DNA of 64,000 nt from Glaciecola sp. (GTDB taxonomy: Bacteria; Pseudomonadota; Gammaproteobacteria; Enterobacterales; Alteromonadaceae), in NCBI GenBank assembly GCA_023268935.1, contig JALRKK010000067.1, positions 1 through 64,000 of the forward strand. The letters are read 5' to 3'. The notes under the pieces are model-generated. The model ran no database searches and was not told the DNA's origin. It saw only the letters and a list, made by a program, of their open reading frames with translations. Below are positions 45,358-56,949 of the stretch, piece by piece; position 1 is the stretch's first letter, and each line of letters starts with the position of its first letter. A program made the translations under genes and the position numbers.

Positions 45358-46257
45358 ATGCCGATAGACAGTAATATCTTGGTAGTAGACGATGACCCTA
45401 TTAATGTTCAAATCATTGCAAATGCTTTGTTTAAAACGCATCGGATTAATGTTGCTACAACCGGATTAAATGCATTGCGAATCACACAGGAGCAAATGCC
45501 AGACTTGATCTTACTCGACATTGGCTTACCAGATATTTCTGGATATGAAGTGTGTAAAATGCTTAAGCGCAATTCTGTCACTCGGCATGTTCCAGTAGTT
45601 TTTATCACTGCACGAGATACGGATTTAGATGAATTACATGGGCTTGAACTCGGTGCCATTGATTACATTCGCAAACCATTTTCTCCCGCCCTCATCCGAG
45701 CACGTGTTAACAATCAGCTTTTGCTTAAACACAAAACCGACCAACTCGAACAATTAGCGATGTTGGATAGTTTGACAGCGATCCCCAACCGTCGCAATTT
45801 TGAACAAGAGCTAAGCAAGGTATGGTCTGTAGCTCAACGAAAATCGCGTGAGATTGCGGTAGCGTTGTTGGACATTGATTACTTTAAACAATACAACGAC
45901 CATTATGGTCACGCTGCAGGCGACCGATGTTTGCAACTCGTGGCTAAAACCATTAGCGCGTCATTGCACCGCCCCATGGATTTTGTTGCTCGGTATGGGG
46001 GAGAAGAATTTGTGATGATTTTGCCTGACTCAACGCTAGATGAAACCATTATGGTGGCAGAAAAAGTCAGAGAGAACATTGAGAACTTAAATATTCGGCA
46101 TGAGCATCCAGATATTCAAGGTCAGTTAACCGTGAGTATAGGGGTTGCATCAACTATTCCTACGCAACACAAAATGGATCGACATATTTTGGAAGAAGCT
46201 GATAAAAATCTTTATCGAGCAAAAAAAATGGGTAGAAATCAGCTCTTTCAGGCTTAG
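45358..46257 (+). CDS. Response regulator with GGDEF diguanylate cyclase domain
   Basis: REC domain (NILVVDDDPINVQII, LLDIGLPDISGYEVC) and GGEEF active site (FVARYGGEEFVMILP). Confidence 0.95.
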   Translation: MPIDSNILVVDDDPINVQIIANALFKTHRINVATTGLNALRITQEQMPDLILLDIGLPDISGYEVCKMLKRNSVTRHVPVVFITARDTDLDELHGLELGAIDYIRKPFSPALIRARVNNQLLLKHKTDQLEQLAMLDSLTAIPNRRNFEQELSKVWSVAQRKSREIAVALLDIDYFKQYNDHYGHAAGDRCLQLVAKTISASLHRPMDFVARYGGEEFVMILPDSTLDETIMVAEKVRENIENLNIRHEHPDIQGQLTVSIGVASTIPTQHKMDRHILEEADKNLYRAKKMGRNQLFQA

Positions 46258-46264
46258 CGTCGGG

Positions 46265-46579
46265 TTACCGGAACAAGGACAATTTACCTCGCAAGATTTG
46301 ACCATACATAATCCAATCTCCCAAAAAACTGTACCAAGGATGTTTAAAGGTTGCCGGTTTGTTTTTTTCAAACAATAAGTGACCAAGCCATGCGCAACCA
46401 TAGCCGATCAAAGGTAAGCCCCATGCCAACACCCATTGCTGGGTAAGCAAGACATAGAACAGCAATATCAGTACTCCAGTCGAACCAATAAAATGTAACA
46501 TGCGACATTGTGGGTTGCGATGTTCTGCAAGGTAATAAGGGTAGAACTCTTTAAAGCTTGAAAAAGTCTTTTTGGTCAT
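46265..46579 (-). CDS. DUF962/Mpo1-like membrane protein
   Basis: FYPYYLAEHRNPQCRMLHFIGSTG...GYGCAWLGHLLFEKNKPATFKHPWYSFLGD. Confidence 0.88.
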   Translation of the reverse strand: MTKKTFSSFKEFYPYYLAEHRNPQCRMLHFIGSTGVLILLFYVLLTQQWVLAWGLPLIGYGCAWLGHLLFEKNKPATFKHPWYSFLGDWIMYGQILRGKLSLFR

Positions 46580-46694
46580 AGGCATTGAATGTTGTTTTTT
46601 TAAGCATATTACCAATAGTGAATTGCTGTGCCAAGACTTGAGTTTTGCAATTTTGCCCCAACCAATAAAAGAAAGAAAAATTAGGATTTTTATT

Positions 46695-47540
46695 ATGCAA
46701 ACCCCTCTGGCCATTACCCTTGAGAATTTTCAGCAAGTCATCTTAGAAGACAGTAAAGAAAAGTGGATCTTGTTGCAATTTTACATGCCTGAAAATCAAG
46801 CATGTGTACAAATGACTCAGCTTCTAGCAACGGCTATACAGGGCTATGAGTCGCATTTAGTCTATGCTCAAATCAACTGTCAAAGCGAACAGCAGATTGC
46901 GATGCAATTCGGTATTCAGAGCCTACCTACAGTGATGTTAGTGAAAGATGGCCAACCTGTTGATGGCTTTGCTGGGATGTCAGATGAAGCCGGTATACAA
47001 GCATTACTGGAAAAGCATCTGCCCAAGCCGGAAGATGAGTTATTACAAAAAGTGGCCGAGTTAGTGCATGAGGCAGACTATAGCCAAGCTTTGCCGTTGG
47101 CGAAACAAGCATTTGAATTAAACGCAGACAATGTACAAGCGCGTTTCGTCTATGCGGATTGTTGCATTGAAACGGGGCAAATCGAATTGGCGAAAACGCT
47201 GTTGGAGGCAGTCGGTTTGGTTGACCAAGACAACTATTATCAAGTTTTACAGGGTAAAATAGAACTCGCCGAACAAGCAGCCGAGTCACCTGAAATTAAA
47301 GCGTTGCAAGCTGCGCTCGAGGCGTCACCAGATGATCTTCAGCTCAAAATTGATTTAGCGGTGCAACTGCATTCTGCCCATCAATCAGCTGAAGCATTAG
47401 CTTTACTGTTCAGTGTCGTCCAGTGCGATATGAATTTTGGCGATGGTAAAAAAACCTTTCTAGACATGGTGAATGCCTTGCCTGACGGAGAGCCGTTAAA
47501 GTCAGAGTATCGTCGTAAAATGTACAGCCTGCTGTATTAG
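46695..47540 (+). CDS. Thioredoxin-fold/TPR protein (CnoX/YbbN-like)
   Basis: Thioredoxin-like N-terminus lacking a standard CxxC (YMPENQACVQM), TPR C-terminus. Confidence 0.85.
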   Translation: MQTPLAITLENFQQVILEDSKEKWILLQFYMPENQACVQMTQLLATAIQGYESHLVYAQINCQSEQQIAMQFGIQSLPTVMLVKDGQPVDGFAGMSDEAGIQALLEKHLPKPEDELLQKVAELVHEADYSQALPLAKQAFELNADNVQARFVYADCCIETGQIELAKTLLEAVGLVDQDNYYQVLQGKIELAEQAAESPEIKALQAALEASPDDLQLKIDLAVQLHSAHQSAEALALLFSVVQCDMNFGDGKKTFLDMVNALPDGEPLKSEYRRKMYSLLY

Positions 47541-47639
47541 ACCAAAAAGTCATAACAATCTATTTAACTTAGGCGTGAATTTTGTCCCGAATGTGGTAAA
47601 ATCCACGCCTATTTTTTTACACACAGTAAACAGTATTGA

Positions 47640-48941
<1,302 letters not shown>

Positions 48942-48965
48942 TCTTCGTTTGCTATAACATCCGTC

Positions 48966-49385
48966 ATGGTCCAGCCATTTCATCTTGCGATACCAGTCAC
49001 TGATTTAGAGCAAGCTCGCCAGTTTTATGGTGAGCTTCTTGGTTGTGATATGGGGCGCAGTAGCGAGCAATGGATTGATTGGAACTTCTTTGGGCATCAG
49101 CTCGTGACGCACTGTGTTGCGCAGATGCCATCTTCTCCCCAGTACAACAGCGTAGACAGTCATGCAGTGCCCGTGCCGCACTTTGGTGTCGTACTCTCTG
49201 TCGAGCAATGGCATGCGTTATGTGAAAAGGTGCGTGGCAAAGTGGATTTTGTGCTCGAGCCTTATACTCGATTTGCCGGGCAAGTGGGTGAGCAACATAC
49301 TATGTTTTTTACCGATCCATTTGGCAATGCTTTGGAGTTCAAAGCGTTTGCCGACATGGAACAGTTATTCGCTACCGACGAATAA
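48966..49385 (+). CDS. VOC/glyoxalase family protein
   Basis: [43 protein letters not shown]. Confidence 0.9.
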   Translation: MVQPFHLAIPVTDLEQARQFYGELLGCDMGRSSEQWIDWNFFGHQLVTHCVAQMPSSPQYNSVDSHAVPVPHFGVVLSVEQWHALCEKVRGKVDFVLEPYTRFAGQVGEQHTMFFTDPFGNALEFKAFADMEQLFATDE

Positions 49386-49419
49386 CCGCCATACTTTACA
49401 TCTATAGATTAACGACTGC

Positions 49420-51108
49420 TTATTGTGGGCCTGGTTTCACTTGCGCTTTGCCGCGGCCATTGGTCTCTGATGCTGCATCGATACCGTCATCTGTTACTGC
49501 CAACAAATGAATATCACCAAAGCGACTTTCTCGAACGTTGTAACCCATTTTTTTAAGTGCTTCTAAGGTTTCTTCGGCCATGCCTTGGTGATGACGAATG
49601 TCGTCTTTGGGTAACAGCTGATGATGAAAACGAGGTACATCAACCGCTTCTTGCGCACTCATTTTGTATTCCAAGACGTGCAAAATCGATTGATAGACTG
49701 AGCTGATGATCGTTGTACCGCCGGGTGAACCAGTGACCACCTTCACCGCGTTATTGACATCCAATACAATCGATGGCGTCATGGAGGAAAGCATGCGCTT
49801 TTTAGGTGCAATCGCATTAGCCTCACCACCTACAGCACCAAAGAAATTGGGCACTCCCGGTTTAACGCTAAAATCATCCATTTCGTTGTTTAACAAAAAC
49901 CCGGCGCCTTCCACTACAATACCACTGCCAAAACCTAAGTTGATTGTGGTGGTATTCGAAACCGCATTACCCTGCGCATCAATAATAGAGAAATGCGTGG
50001 TGTCTTCACTCTCGGGTAAACCTGGCTTCATTTTTGCGGTATCCGAAATGCCATTGCGTTTGACGCCACTGGCACGCATTGCAATGTATTCATCCTTAAT
50101 CAACTCTGCAACGGGAACATCAAAAAAATCTGGGTCCCCTAAATATTCTGCGCGATCAGCAAACACGCGTTTACCAATTTCGGATAATAGATGCACATAA
50201 GGAGCTGAGTTATGTGGATACAAAGGCGTGGAGTTGCCTTCGTCATTGTAAACTCGTGGCGCAAGAACATCATACATTTTGAGCCATTGCGTCACAGCAA
50301 TGCCGCCCGAACTGGGTGGTGGGGCACTTAATAATGTATACTCACGCCATTGGGTTTGAATTGGTTCACGAGCAATTGCCACGTAGTTTGAGAGATCTGC
50401 TTCGGTAATTAACCCATTGTTGTTGCGCATAAATTCTGCAATTATTTTGGCGGTCTCACCTTTATAAAACCCATCAGGTCCCAAGTCACGAATGCGTTTT
50501 AGCGTGAGTGCTAATTCGGGTTGAACAAATTTTTCACCTGCTTTAACATGCCCAAAATACTCTGGGAAATTCAAATCCAATTCGCGCTTTTCCATGCGTT
50601 CCATGAAACGTGCGACATTACGAGCGAGTTTGGGGTGCACGATAAAGCCATCTTCAGCAAGACGTACAGCAGGCTCGACTAGCTCTGCCCAAGGCAATGA
50701 GCCATGGCGCTGGTGGGCTAGCCACATGCCTGCGACGGTTCCAGGGACACCAGAGGCAAGGCTATCATAGAGACTTTGTAGGCGCCGAGGATTACCTGCT
50801 TCATCTAGGTACATATCACGATGCGCCCCAGCCGGTGCCATCTCACGATAATCAATAAAATCATTTCCTTCCGGAGTGTGAATCAACATGAACCCGCCAC
50901 CGCCAATATTACCAGCCTCGGGTAAGGTCACAGCCAGCGCGAACTGTACTGCAATAGCCGCATCAATAGCATTGCCGCCACGCTCCATAATGGCCATGCC
51001 CACATCTGAGCTATAGCTGTCTGGGGCGGCAATTGCCATTTGAGATTTAGCCGAAACTGGTAAGGTGAATACGAGAGCGAGGCACAATATTATTTTTTTC
51101 ATAGCCAA
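49420..51108 (-). CDS. ggt: Gamma-glutamyltransferase
   Basis: Signal peptide; GGNAIDAAIAVQFALAVTLPEAGNIGGGGFMLIH; DTTHFSIIDAQGNAVSNTTTIN; TGSPGGTTIIS. Confidence 0.95.
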   Translation of the reverse strand: MAMKKIILCLALVFTLPVSAKSQMAIAAPDSYSSDVGMAIMERGGNAIDAAIAVQFALAVTLPEAGNIGGGGFMLIHTPEGNDFIDYREMAPAGAHRDMYLDEAGNPRRLQSLYDSLASGVPGTVAGMWLAHQRHGSLPWAELVEPAVRLAEDGFIVHPKLARNVARFMERMEKRELDLNFPEYFGHVKAGEKFVQPELALTLKRIRDLGPDGFYKGETAKIIAEFMRNNNGLITEADLSNYVAIAREPIQTQWREYTLLSAPPPSSGGIAVTQWLKMYDVLAPRVYNDEGNSTPLYPHNSAPYVHLLSEIGKRVFADRAEYLGDPDFFDVPVAELIKDEYIAMRASGVKRNGISDTAKMKPGLPESEDTTHFSIIDAQGNAVSNTTTINLGFGSGIVVEGAGFLLNNEMDDFSVKPGVPNFFGAVGGEANAIAPKKRMLSSMTPSIVLDVNNAVKVVTGSPGGTTIISSVYQSILHVLEYKMSAQEAVDVPRFHHQLLPKDDIRHHQGMAEETLEALKKMGYNVRESRFGDIHLLAVTDDGIDAASETNGRGKAQVKPGPQ

Positions 51109-51378
51109 TTCCTAATTAATCATCATGTCATCAGCAATCCGCTGATCAAAAATGCAATAAAACCCAAGATATCACCAAAAACTCCATGTTTCTAGGGGAG
51201 GCTGCGGTGGCAACAATTTGTTCGATTGTATTAATTGGAGTTTACCAGAGGCTGATACTCTCTTGTTGTTATTTCGATAAAATGAATAAGTTGTTGTGCA
51301 AAATGGGTACAGCTGGATATAAAATATGGTATCAAATGTAATTTTACAAAATGTTTCTTTTTGACTTAGGGAGTGTTA

Positions 51379-53169
51379 ATGATGCTACCACAAGGCGTAT
51401 ACAGACTTCTGCATTGTTTATATGTCGCGATAACATTGTTGTGTTTTTCTGTCCAAGCCGATCCTCGCCTAGGCCAAAAACTCATGCTTGATATTCGGTA
51501 TTTTTGTCAAGATGGCATAAGTATCGAATGTCGCGAACCCGTTACGGAATTACCATTAGAATTACGTGAATGGTTACAAAAATATCAAATTGGCGGGGTG
51601 ATTTTGTTTGCAGAAAATATCCACACGTCTCAACAGTTAATAAAGTTGACCCAAGATTTGCAGTTGAGTATGTCAGACATTGAGGCTCCGCCGTTATTTA
51701 TCGCTGTGGACCAAGAAGGCGGTCGAGTAGCACGTTTACCGCAACATGTTTTACCGGCTTTCTCTGGAAGTATGGCACTTGGCGCAACTTATGCCAGCAG
51801 TCAGGATAATTTTGCCCGTGCCGTAGCAGAGGTTCAAGCTCAAAAATTGCTAAGTCACGGAATTAATGTCAACTTTGCACCGGTGTTAGATGTGAATAGT
51901 AACCCGGAAAACCCAGTGATTAATGTCAGAGCTTTTGGCAGTGACCCAGAAATGGTGGCTGTACTTGGTAGCAGTATGGTTAAGACGTATCAAGACAATG
52001 GGATTTTGAGCGCAATTAAGCACTTTCCCGGTCACGGTGATACTCAAGTTGACAGTCATACAGGTTTGCCTCAAGTGACGCATTCTTTATCACAAATCAT
52101 GCAACAGGATATTGCGCCTTTCGCGCATGTCATCAAAAACGCGCAACCTGCATTTGTGATGACTGCACATATACAATTTCCTAACTTGGATGATACGAAA
52201 TTGAGTACGCTTGATGGTGCGTCCATCATTGTACCCGCCACTTTTTCCCGAAAAATTCTTCATGATGTGTTGCGAGAGCAATTAGGTTTTGATGGGATTA
52301 TCATTTCTGATGCATTGGATATGGCGGGTATTGCGGATCATTTTGCCTCAGATGAAGCACTTTTGAATACTTTTGCCGCTGGCAGTGATATTGCGTTAAT
52401 GCCTTTTGCAATCCGTACCCCAGATGACATCGTTGCCTTTGATAGTTGGTTCCGTGCAGCTCGACAAGCACTGAGCGAGCGGATGCAAGAGACATCCTGG
52501 CAAGCGTCTTTGAGCCGTATTGCGACACAAAAAATTAGCATGCTACGGAATAAGCATTCAGCGATTACGCAGCAAATACCTGAAAAGGGAATTGATACGT
52601 TAGTGGATAACCTCGCTATGGCTAGCGTTACGGCGTTGCCTGGTTCGCAAGCCGTCACTTTAAAACCCGGTGATAGTCTATTCGCGGTAATGCCCGATGA
52701 TTTGCGGTGTGCCGGTTTAAGAAAAGCGCTTTATGATCAAGGCATTGTCAATCTTGAATGTATTTCGACATTGTTGGACGCATCCTTACCAGTTATGCGG
52801 GACTTAGACAAATATCACTATATTATTTTAGGCGAGTTATCACCAGCAATATCAGCAGTAGAAATGGGCGGCATGGACGATGTTGTCGCATTGCGTCAAC
52901 GCACAGCTCAACGAGCATCGGCAACCGATGTTCTGCAGTATATGACCTCACTATTGACAAATCAGGAGCTTGCAAACCGAACCATTCTCGTTGGACTCAG
53001 AGCACCTTATGTTGTGCGTCAACTGACGGCACAGACGCAACCGTTAGCGACGTTTTTACTGTATGATTATCGGGTCGACGAAACAACATTTACCAGTCCG
53101 TCATTGAAATCGTTGAGTCAAATATTGACGCAAGGGCTTATACCAACCGGAACGCTTCCGGTGGATTGA
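51379..53169 (+). CDS. Exported GH3 beta-N-acetylhexosaminidase, two-domain NagZ-like
   Basis: Signal peptide; AVDQEGGRVARLP; KHFPGHGDTQVDSHTGLP NagZ catalytic motif; C-terminal extension beyond the catalytic domain. Confidence 0.9.
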   Translation: MMLPQGVYRLLHCLYVAITLLCFSVQADPRLGQKLMLDIRYFCQDGISIECREPVTELPLELREWLQKYQIGGVILFAENIHTSQQLIKLTQDLQLSMSDIEAPPLFIAVDQEGGRVARLPQHVLPAFSGSMALGATYASSQDNFARAVAEVQAQKLLSHGINVNFAPVLDVNSNPENPVINVRAFGSDPEMVAVLGSSMVKTYQDNGILSAIKHFPGHGDTQVDSHTGLPQVTHSLSQIMQQDIAPFAHVIKNAQPAFVMTAHIQFPNLDDTKLSTLDGASIIVPATFSRKILHDVLREQLGFDGIIISDALDMAGIADHFASDEALLNTFAAGSDIALMPFAIRTPDDIVAFDSWFRAARQALSERMQETSWQASLSRIATQKISMLRNKHSAITQQIPEKGIDTLVDNLAMASVTALPGSQAVTLKPGDSLFAVMPDDLRCAGLRKALYDQGIVNLECISTLLDASLPVMRDLDKYHYIILGELSPAISAVEMGGMDDVVALRQRTAQRASATDVLQYMTSLLTNQELANRTILVGLRAPYVVRQLTAQTQPLATFLLYDYRVDETTFTSPSLKSLSQILTQGLIPTGTLPVD

Positions 53170-53236
53170 GCATTGTAGCGCTCTGTACAAACAAGCAGTG
53201 ATTGTTTTCCTTACAAGATGATTATGCAATAAAGTA

Positions 53237-54436
53237 TTAGGGTGAAGCGTCCCTTGCATAAAGAAAATACTTTTCTGCTTTAACCTTATACGCTTTCAAC
53301 TCGATTTGCCACTTTTGCTCAAGCGCCTTTAGTTTGTCTCGATTGCCAAGAGCCATGCGCAACTCCGACGTACCAGCAAGCTTGTCAAAAAAATCAGTAG
53401 AGGTAAAAAAAGCGTCATTGTGTAGCTTACTTTGCGTAAAGGCGTGTTGAATCAGACTTACATCAAAGCCGCTCAATAATGGGTTCGTTTGTCTAATCAG
53501 CATTGCGTGAATAGCTTGGTCTTGCCATTTGGGATATGGCGCGGCGTATGGAGTCGATATCGGCGTAATTGAAATGGTGTTGTCCGACAGTATTATCCGA
53601 GGATGCCCAATCATTTGGAAAGGAAATGGAGTCCCTCTGCCGACACTGAATATGGTTGGCTCTAGCAAACATAAAGACGCATAAAACTGAATCGCCGCAG
53701 CATTGGGTAAGTTAGGGCTCGGGGGGATCGGTAACTCATACGTATCCGCTGCACTGTAATGCGCGACAGGCACAACCGTTAGAGACAAGGCTTCGGCATT
53801 GGCAATCCAACGTTCTCCTTTAATCATTAAGGCTAGTTCACCCACAGTTAACCCATGTAAAACCGGTATTGGGTGCATGCCGACAAAGGATTGAAGTTCA
53901 AGATCAAGGATAGGCCCTGCAATGTGCGCAATATTAGGATTGGGCCGGTCGAGAATGATCATGGGGATACCAAACTCCGCAGCGGCTTCCATCACATAGT
54001 GCATCGTAGAAATATAGGTGTAGAATCGCACTCCGACATCTTGGATATCAAAAATGATAACGTCGATGCCTTCTAGCATGGCTGCACTTGGCTTTTTTTG
54101 TTTGCCATAGAGCGATACGATTGGCAATTGGGTCGATGGATCCACTCCGTCTAGGATAGTTTCTCCCGCACCTTTATTCCCCCGAAACCCATGTTCAGGA
54201 GCAAAAACTGCACGAACATCGACCCCTTTTTCTAATAAAATATCAACTAAGTGTTGTTCACCAACGGTTGCGGTTTGATTTACAACGAGCCCGACTTTTT
54301 TGTTTTTTAATAGATGTAAGTACTCACTAATTTGCGCTGCTCCTAGTTGATCTTGGCCAACTTGAGCCACAGCTAGATGCGAGTAAAACAAATAGGCGCA
54401 ACTCCAAATAATGAGTCGCACATAATGCATGAGCAT
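53237..54436 (-). CDS. DUF1343 / NamZ-type exo-beta-N-acetylmuramidase, exported
   Basis: Signal peptide; KKVGLVVNQTATVGEQHLVDILL; FAPEHGFRGNKGAGE; FDIQDVGVRFYTYISTM; DRPNPN; SVGRGTPFPFQMIGHP. Confidence 0.9.
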   Translation of the reverse strand: MLMHYVRLIIWSCAYLFYSHLAVAQVGQDQLGAAQISEYLHLLKNKKVGLVVNQTATVGEQHLVDILLEKGVDVRAVFAPEHGFRGNKGAGETILDGVDPSTQLPIVSLYGKQKKPSAAMLEGIDVIIFDIQDVGVRFYTYISTMHYVMEAAAEFGIPMIILDRPNPNIAHIAGPILDLELQSFVGMHPIPVLHGLTVGELALMIKGERWIANAEALSLTVVPVAHYSAADTYELPIPPSPNLPNAAAIQFYASLCLLEPTIFSVGRGTPFPFQMIGHPRIILSDNTISITPISTPYAAPYPKWQDQAIHAMLIRQTNPLLSGFDVSLIQHAFTQSKLHNDAFFTSTDFFDKLAGTSELRMALGNRDKLKALEQKWQIELKAYKVKAEKYFLYARDASP

Positions 54437-54439
54437 GGT

Positions 54440-55378
54440 CTAGTCCTTCTCTTCATTGGTGGGGGATTCAAGTGCGGCGCGCAAAAAACCATGATGCTCA
54501 TCCAGTAATGTGCGTGCCGTCGTGCTCTCTAATCCTGAATGCACCATCAAAATGGCCAGTTTAGCACTGTGATCGGCTGCGATGAGTGCCTCACTGGCCA
54601 CATCTTCACTGCATTGAGTGGCTTGCATTACAATGCGTTTGGCACGAGCAACGAGTTTGGCATTGCTCGCATTAACATCCACCATGAGATTTTGATATAC
54701 CTTACCCAGCTTGACCATGACAGTGGTACTGATCATATTCAAAATCAACTTTTGTGAGGTACCGGCTTTCATCCGAGTCGATCCAGTGACGACCTCAGGC
54801 CCAACGGGTGCACATATAACATGTTGGGCAAGCGAGTTGATGATGCCATTAGGATTATTGCTTATCGAAATAGTAAGTGCTTGCTTTTGTTTGGCATATT
54901 GCAATGCGCCAAGCGCGTAAGGCGTTCGCCCAGAGGCGGCGATGGAAACCACACAATCCTTTTCAGTGATGTGCTTACCTGCTAAGTCTTGCATAGCGAG
55001 TTTGGGATCATCTTCAGCGCCTTCTGCGGCTTTAATAAATGCGTTTTCCCCTCCAGCAATGCAGGCCTGAATCATGGTATCTGGCACACTGAATGTCGGG
55101 CGACATTCCACCGCATCAATGATACCCATCCTGCCAGAGGTGCCTGCGCCACAATATAACAAACGCCCTCCTTGCTTGAGCCTAATGACGATTGCATCCA
55201 CAGCTTGAGTGATTTGGGGTATGACAGAACAGATTGTAGAGGCTACCCTTTGGTCTTCTCGGTTAATGAGTGTCAATATTTCGCTCGTACTTAACGTATC
55301 TAAGTTCATTGAATCAGGATGACGGGATTCAGACAAAATAGCATTGAGTTCATCTTGTGACGCACTAGGCTGGGTCAT
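54440..55378 (-). CDS. murQ: N-acetylmuramic acid 6-phosphate etherase
   Basis: ESRHPDSMNLDTLSTSEILTLINRED; GRLLYCGAGTSGRMGIIDAVECRPTF; GSTRMKAGTSQKLILNMIST. Confidence 0.96.
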   Translation of the reverse strand: MTQPSASQDELNAILSESRHPDSMNLDTLSTSEILTLINREDQRVASTICSVIPQITQAVDAIVIRLKQGGRLLYCGAGTSGRMGIIDAVECRPTFSVPDTMIQACIAGGENAFIKAAEGAEDDPKLAMQDLAGKHITEKDCVVSIAASGRTPYALGALQYAKQKQALTISISNNPNGIINSLAQHVICAPVGPEVVTGSTRMKAGTSQKLILNMISTTVMVKLGKVYQNLMVDVNASNAKLVARAKRIVMQATQCSEDVASEALIAADHSAKLAILMVHSGLESTTARTLLDEHHGFLRAALESPTNEEKD

Positions 55379-55732
55379 ACTTGTGATTTTCCAGATAGAC
55401 AGATCAGTGTAATAACGAGTGTACCGAGACACAATTGCCATGTAAATCCTAGTTACTACCAAACCCACAATACAATACCACATACGCTGTTATCAGTAAG
55501 ATAGACAGCAGTACACTGACAGGTTCAATATTGGTAAAAATAATCATAGACACAGCAAACGAAGCCATGAAGAGTTGAACGGCAACGTGAGAACGATTGA
55601 CCCGCTAACCTGATATGACTAGAATCGCAATATAGCTAAAAGTACCAGAATATCGAGCTATTGATATTGGGACATATTGATGTGATTGAAAGGATTGAAT
55701 ATTTTTTCAGCATAACGTGAAAGGACTGAAAG

Positions 55733-56830
55733 TTGCAACGCAAAACCTTCGCCGAGATCGACTTGGCCGCCTTACGGCACAATATTAAGCTTTTGGATGA
55801 TGGCCAGGCAAAGTTGATTGGTGTGGTCAAAGCCAATGCGTATGGCCATGGTATCGAAGTCATTGCGCAGGAACTCGTTCATTCAGGTGTAGAGGTTTTG
55901 GCGGTCGCTTTTATTGATGAAGCGGTATTGTTGCGAACACGTGGCATCCGTCAGCCAATCTTGGTGCTAGAGGGGCCAATGGCTAAAGACGAGCTTGAAT
56001 GGATGCTCGCGCATGATTGCTGGCCGATGCTGCATACGCTAGAGCAATTTACGTGGTTGCCCAAACATAGCGAGCCGAGTGTGCCCATTTGGTGCAAACT
56101 AGACACTGGTATGCATCGTTTAGGACTTAGCCCTGAAGAATTGGAACCAGTGTTATCACAAACACGCTTGCGGGGCATCAAAAATAACATCGTATTGGCG
56201 ACACATTTTGCGTGTGCAGATACCCCCAATGATCCATTCTCTCAACAACAACTAGCGCGATTTACTCGAATTCAACAGAGATTTAAGTGTCCGGTGAGCA
56301 TCAGTAATTCTGCAGGGCATATATACCAACTGGGTCAAGGTATTGAGCAACAACAATACGCACGTGTTGGGATCAGTTTGTACGGTTGTGCGCCCAGTAA
56401 TCAGGTTGAAGACATTGCTCGATTAGAGTTGCGCCCCGTTATGACTTTGCAAGCCCCAGTGATTGCATTGCGACAAATTAAGCAAGGTGGTGGTGTCGGG
56501 TACGGGCAAAGCTGGCGTGCCGAGCGTGATTGTTTGATTGCGACGGTTGCGATTGGATACGCCGACGGATATCCGCGCCATGCTAGTAATTGTGCTCATG
56601 TGATGCTCAATGGGGTGACTTGCCCAGTGGTTGGCCAAGTATCTATGGATATGATCACAATTGATGTCACGGATGCTTCAGTAAATATTGGGGATTGGGT
56701 CGAGCTATGGGGGAACAAGTACCCTGTCGAGCAGCTTGCCAACGCGATCGGAACCATCAATTATGAGTGTGTTACGCGTGTTTCAGAACGAGTGCCAAGA
56801 CTCTACTTGCATCCACAACAAATAGATTAA
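55733..56830 (+). CDS. alr: Alanine racemase
   Basis: AEIDLAALRHNIKLLD; GVVKANAYGHG; RVGISLYGC; TTG start. Confidence 0.95.
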   Translation: MQRKTFAEIDLAALRHNIKLLDDGQAKLIGVVKANAYGHGIEVIAQELVHSGVEVLAVAFIDEAVLLRTRGIRQPILVLEGPMAKDELEWMLAHDCWPMLHTLEQFTWLPKHSEPSVPIWCKLDTGMHRLGLSPEELEPVLSQTRLRGIKNNIVLATHFACADTPNDPFSQQQLARFTRIQQRFKCPVSISNSAGHIYQLGQGIEQQQYARVGISLYGCAPSNQVEDIARLELRPVMTLQAPVIALRQIKQGGGVGYGQSWRAERDCLIATVAIGYADGYPRHASNCAHVMLNGVTCPVVGQVSMDMITIDVTDASVNIGDWVELWGNKYPVEQLANAIGTINYECVTRVSERVPRLYLHPQQID

Positions 56831-56949
56831 AAAAAGTAATCCAACACACTAATTTAATTTACGCAGGATAACTAGTCAAAATCTCTAAAAAAGCGTAAAT
56901 TCATCTTGCTAATAATAATACAAGACAGAAATCTTTTAAGAGGCAATGC

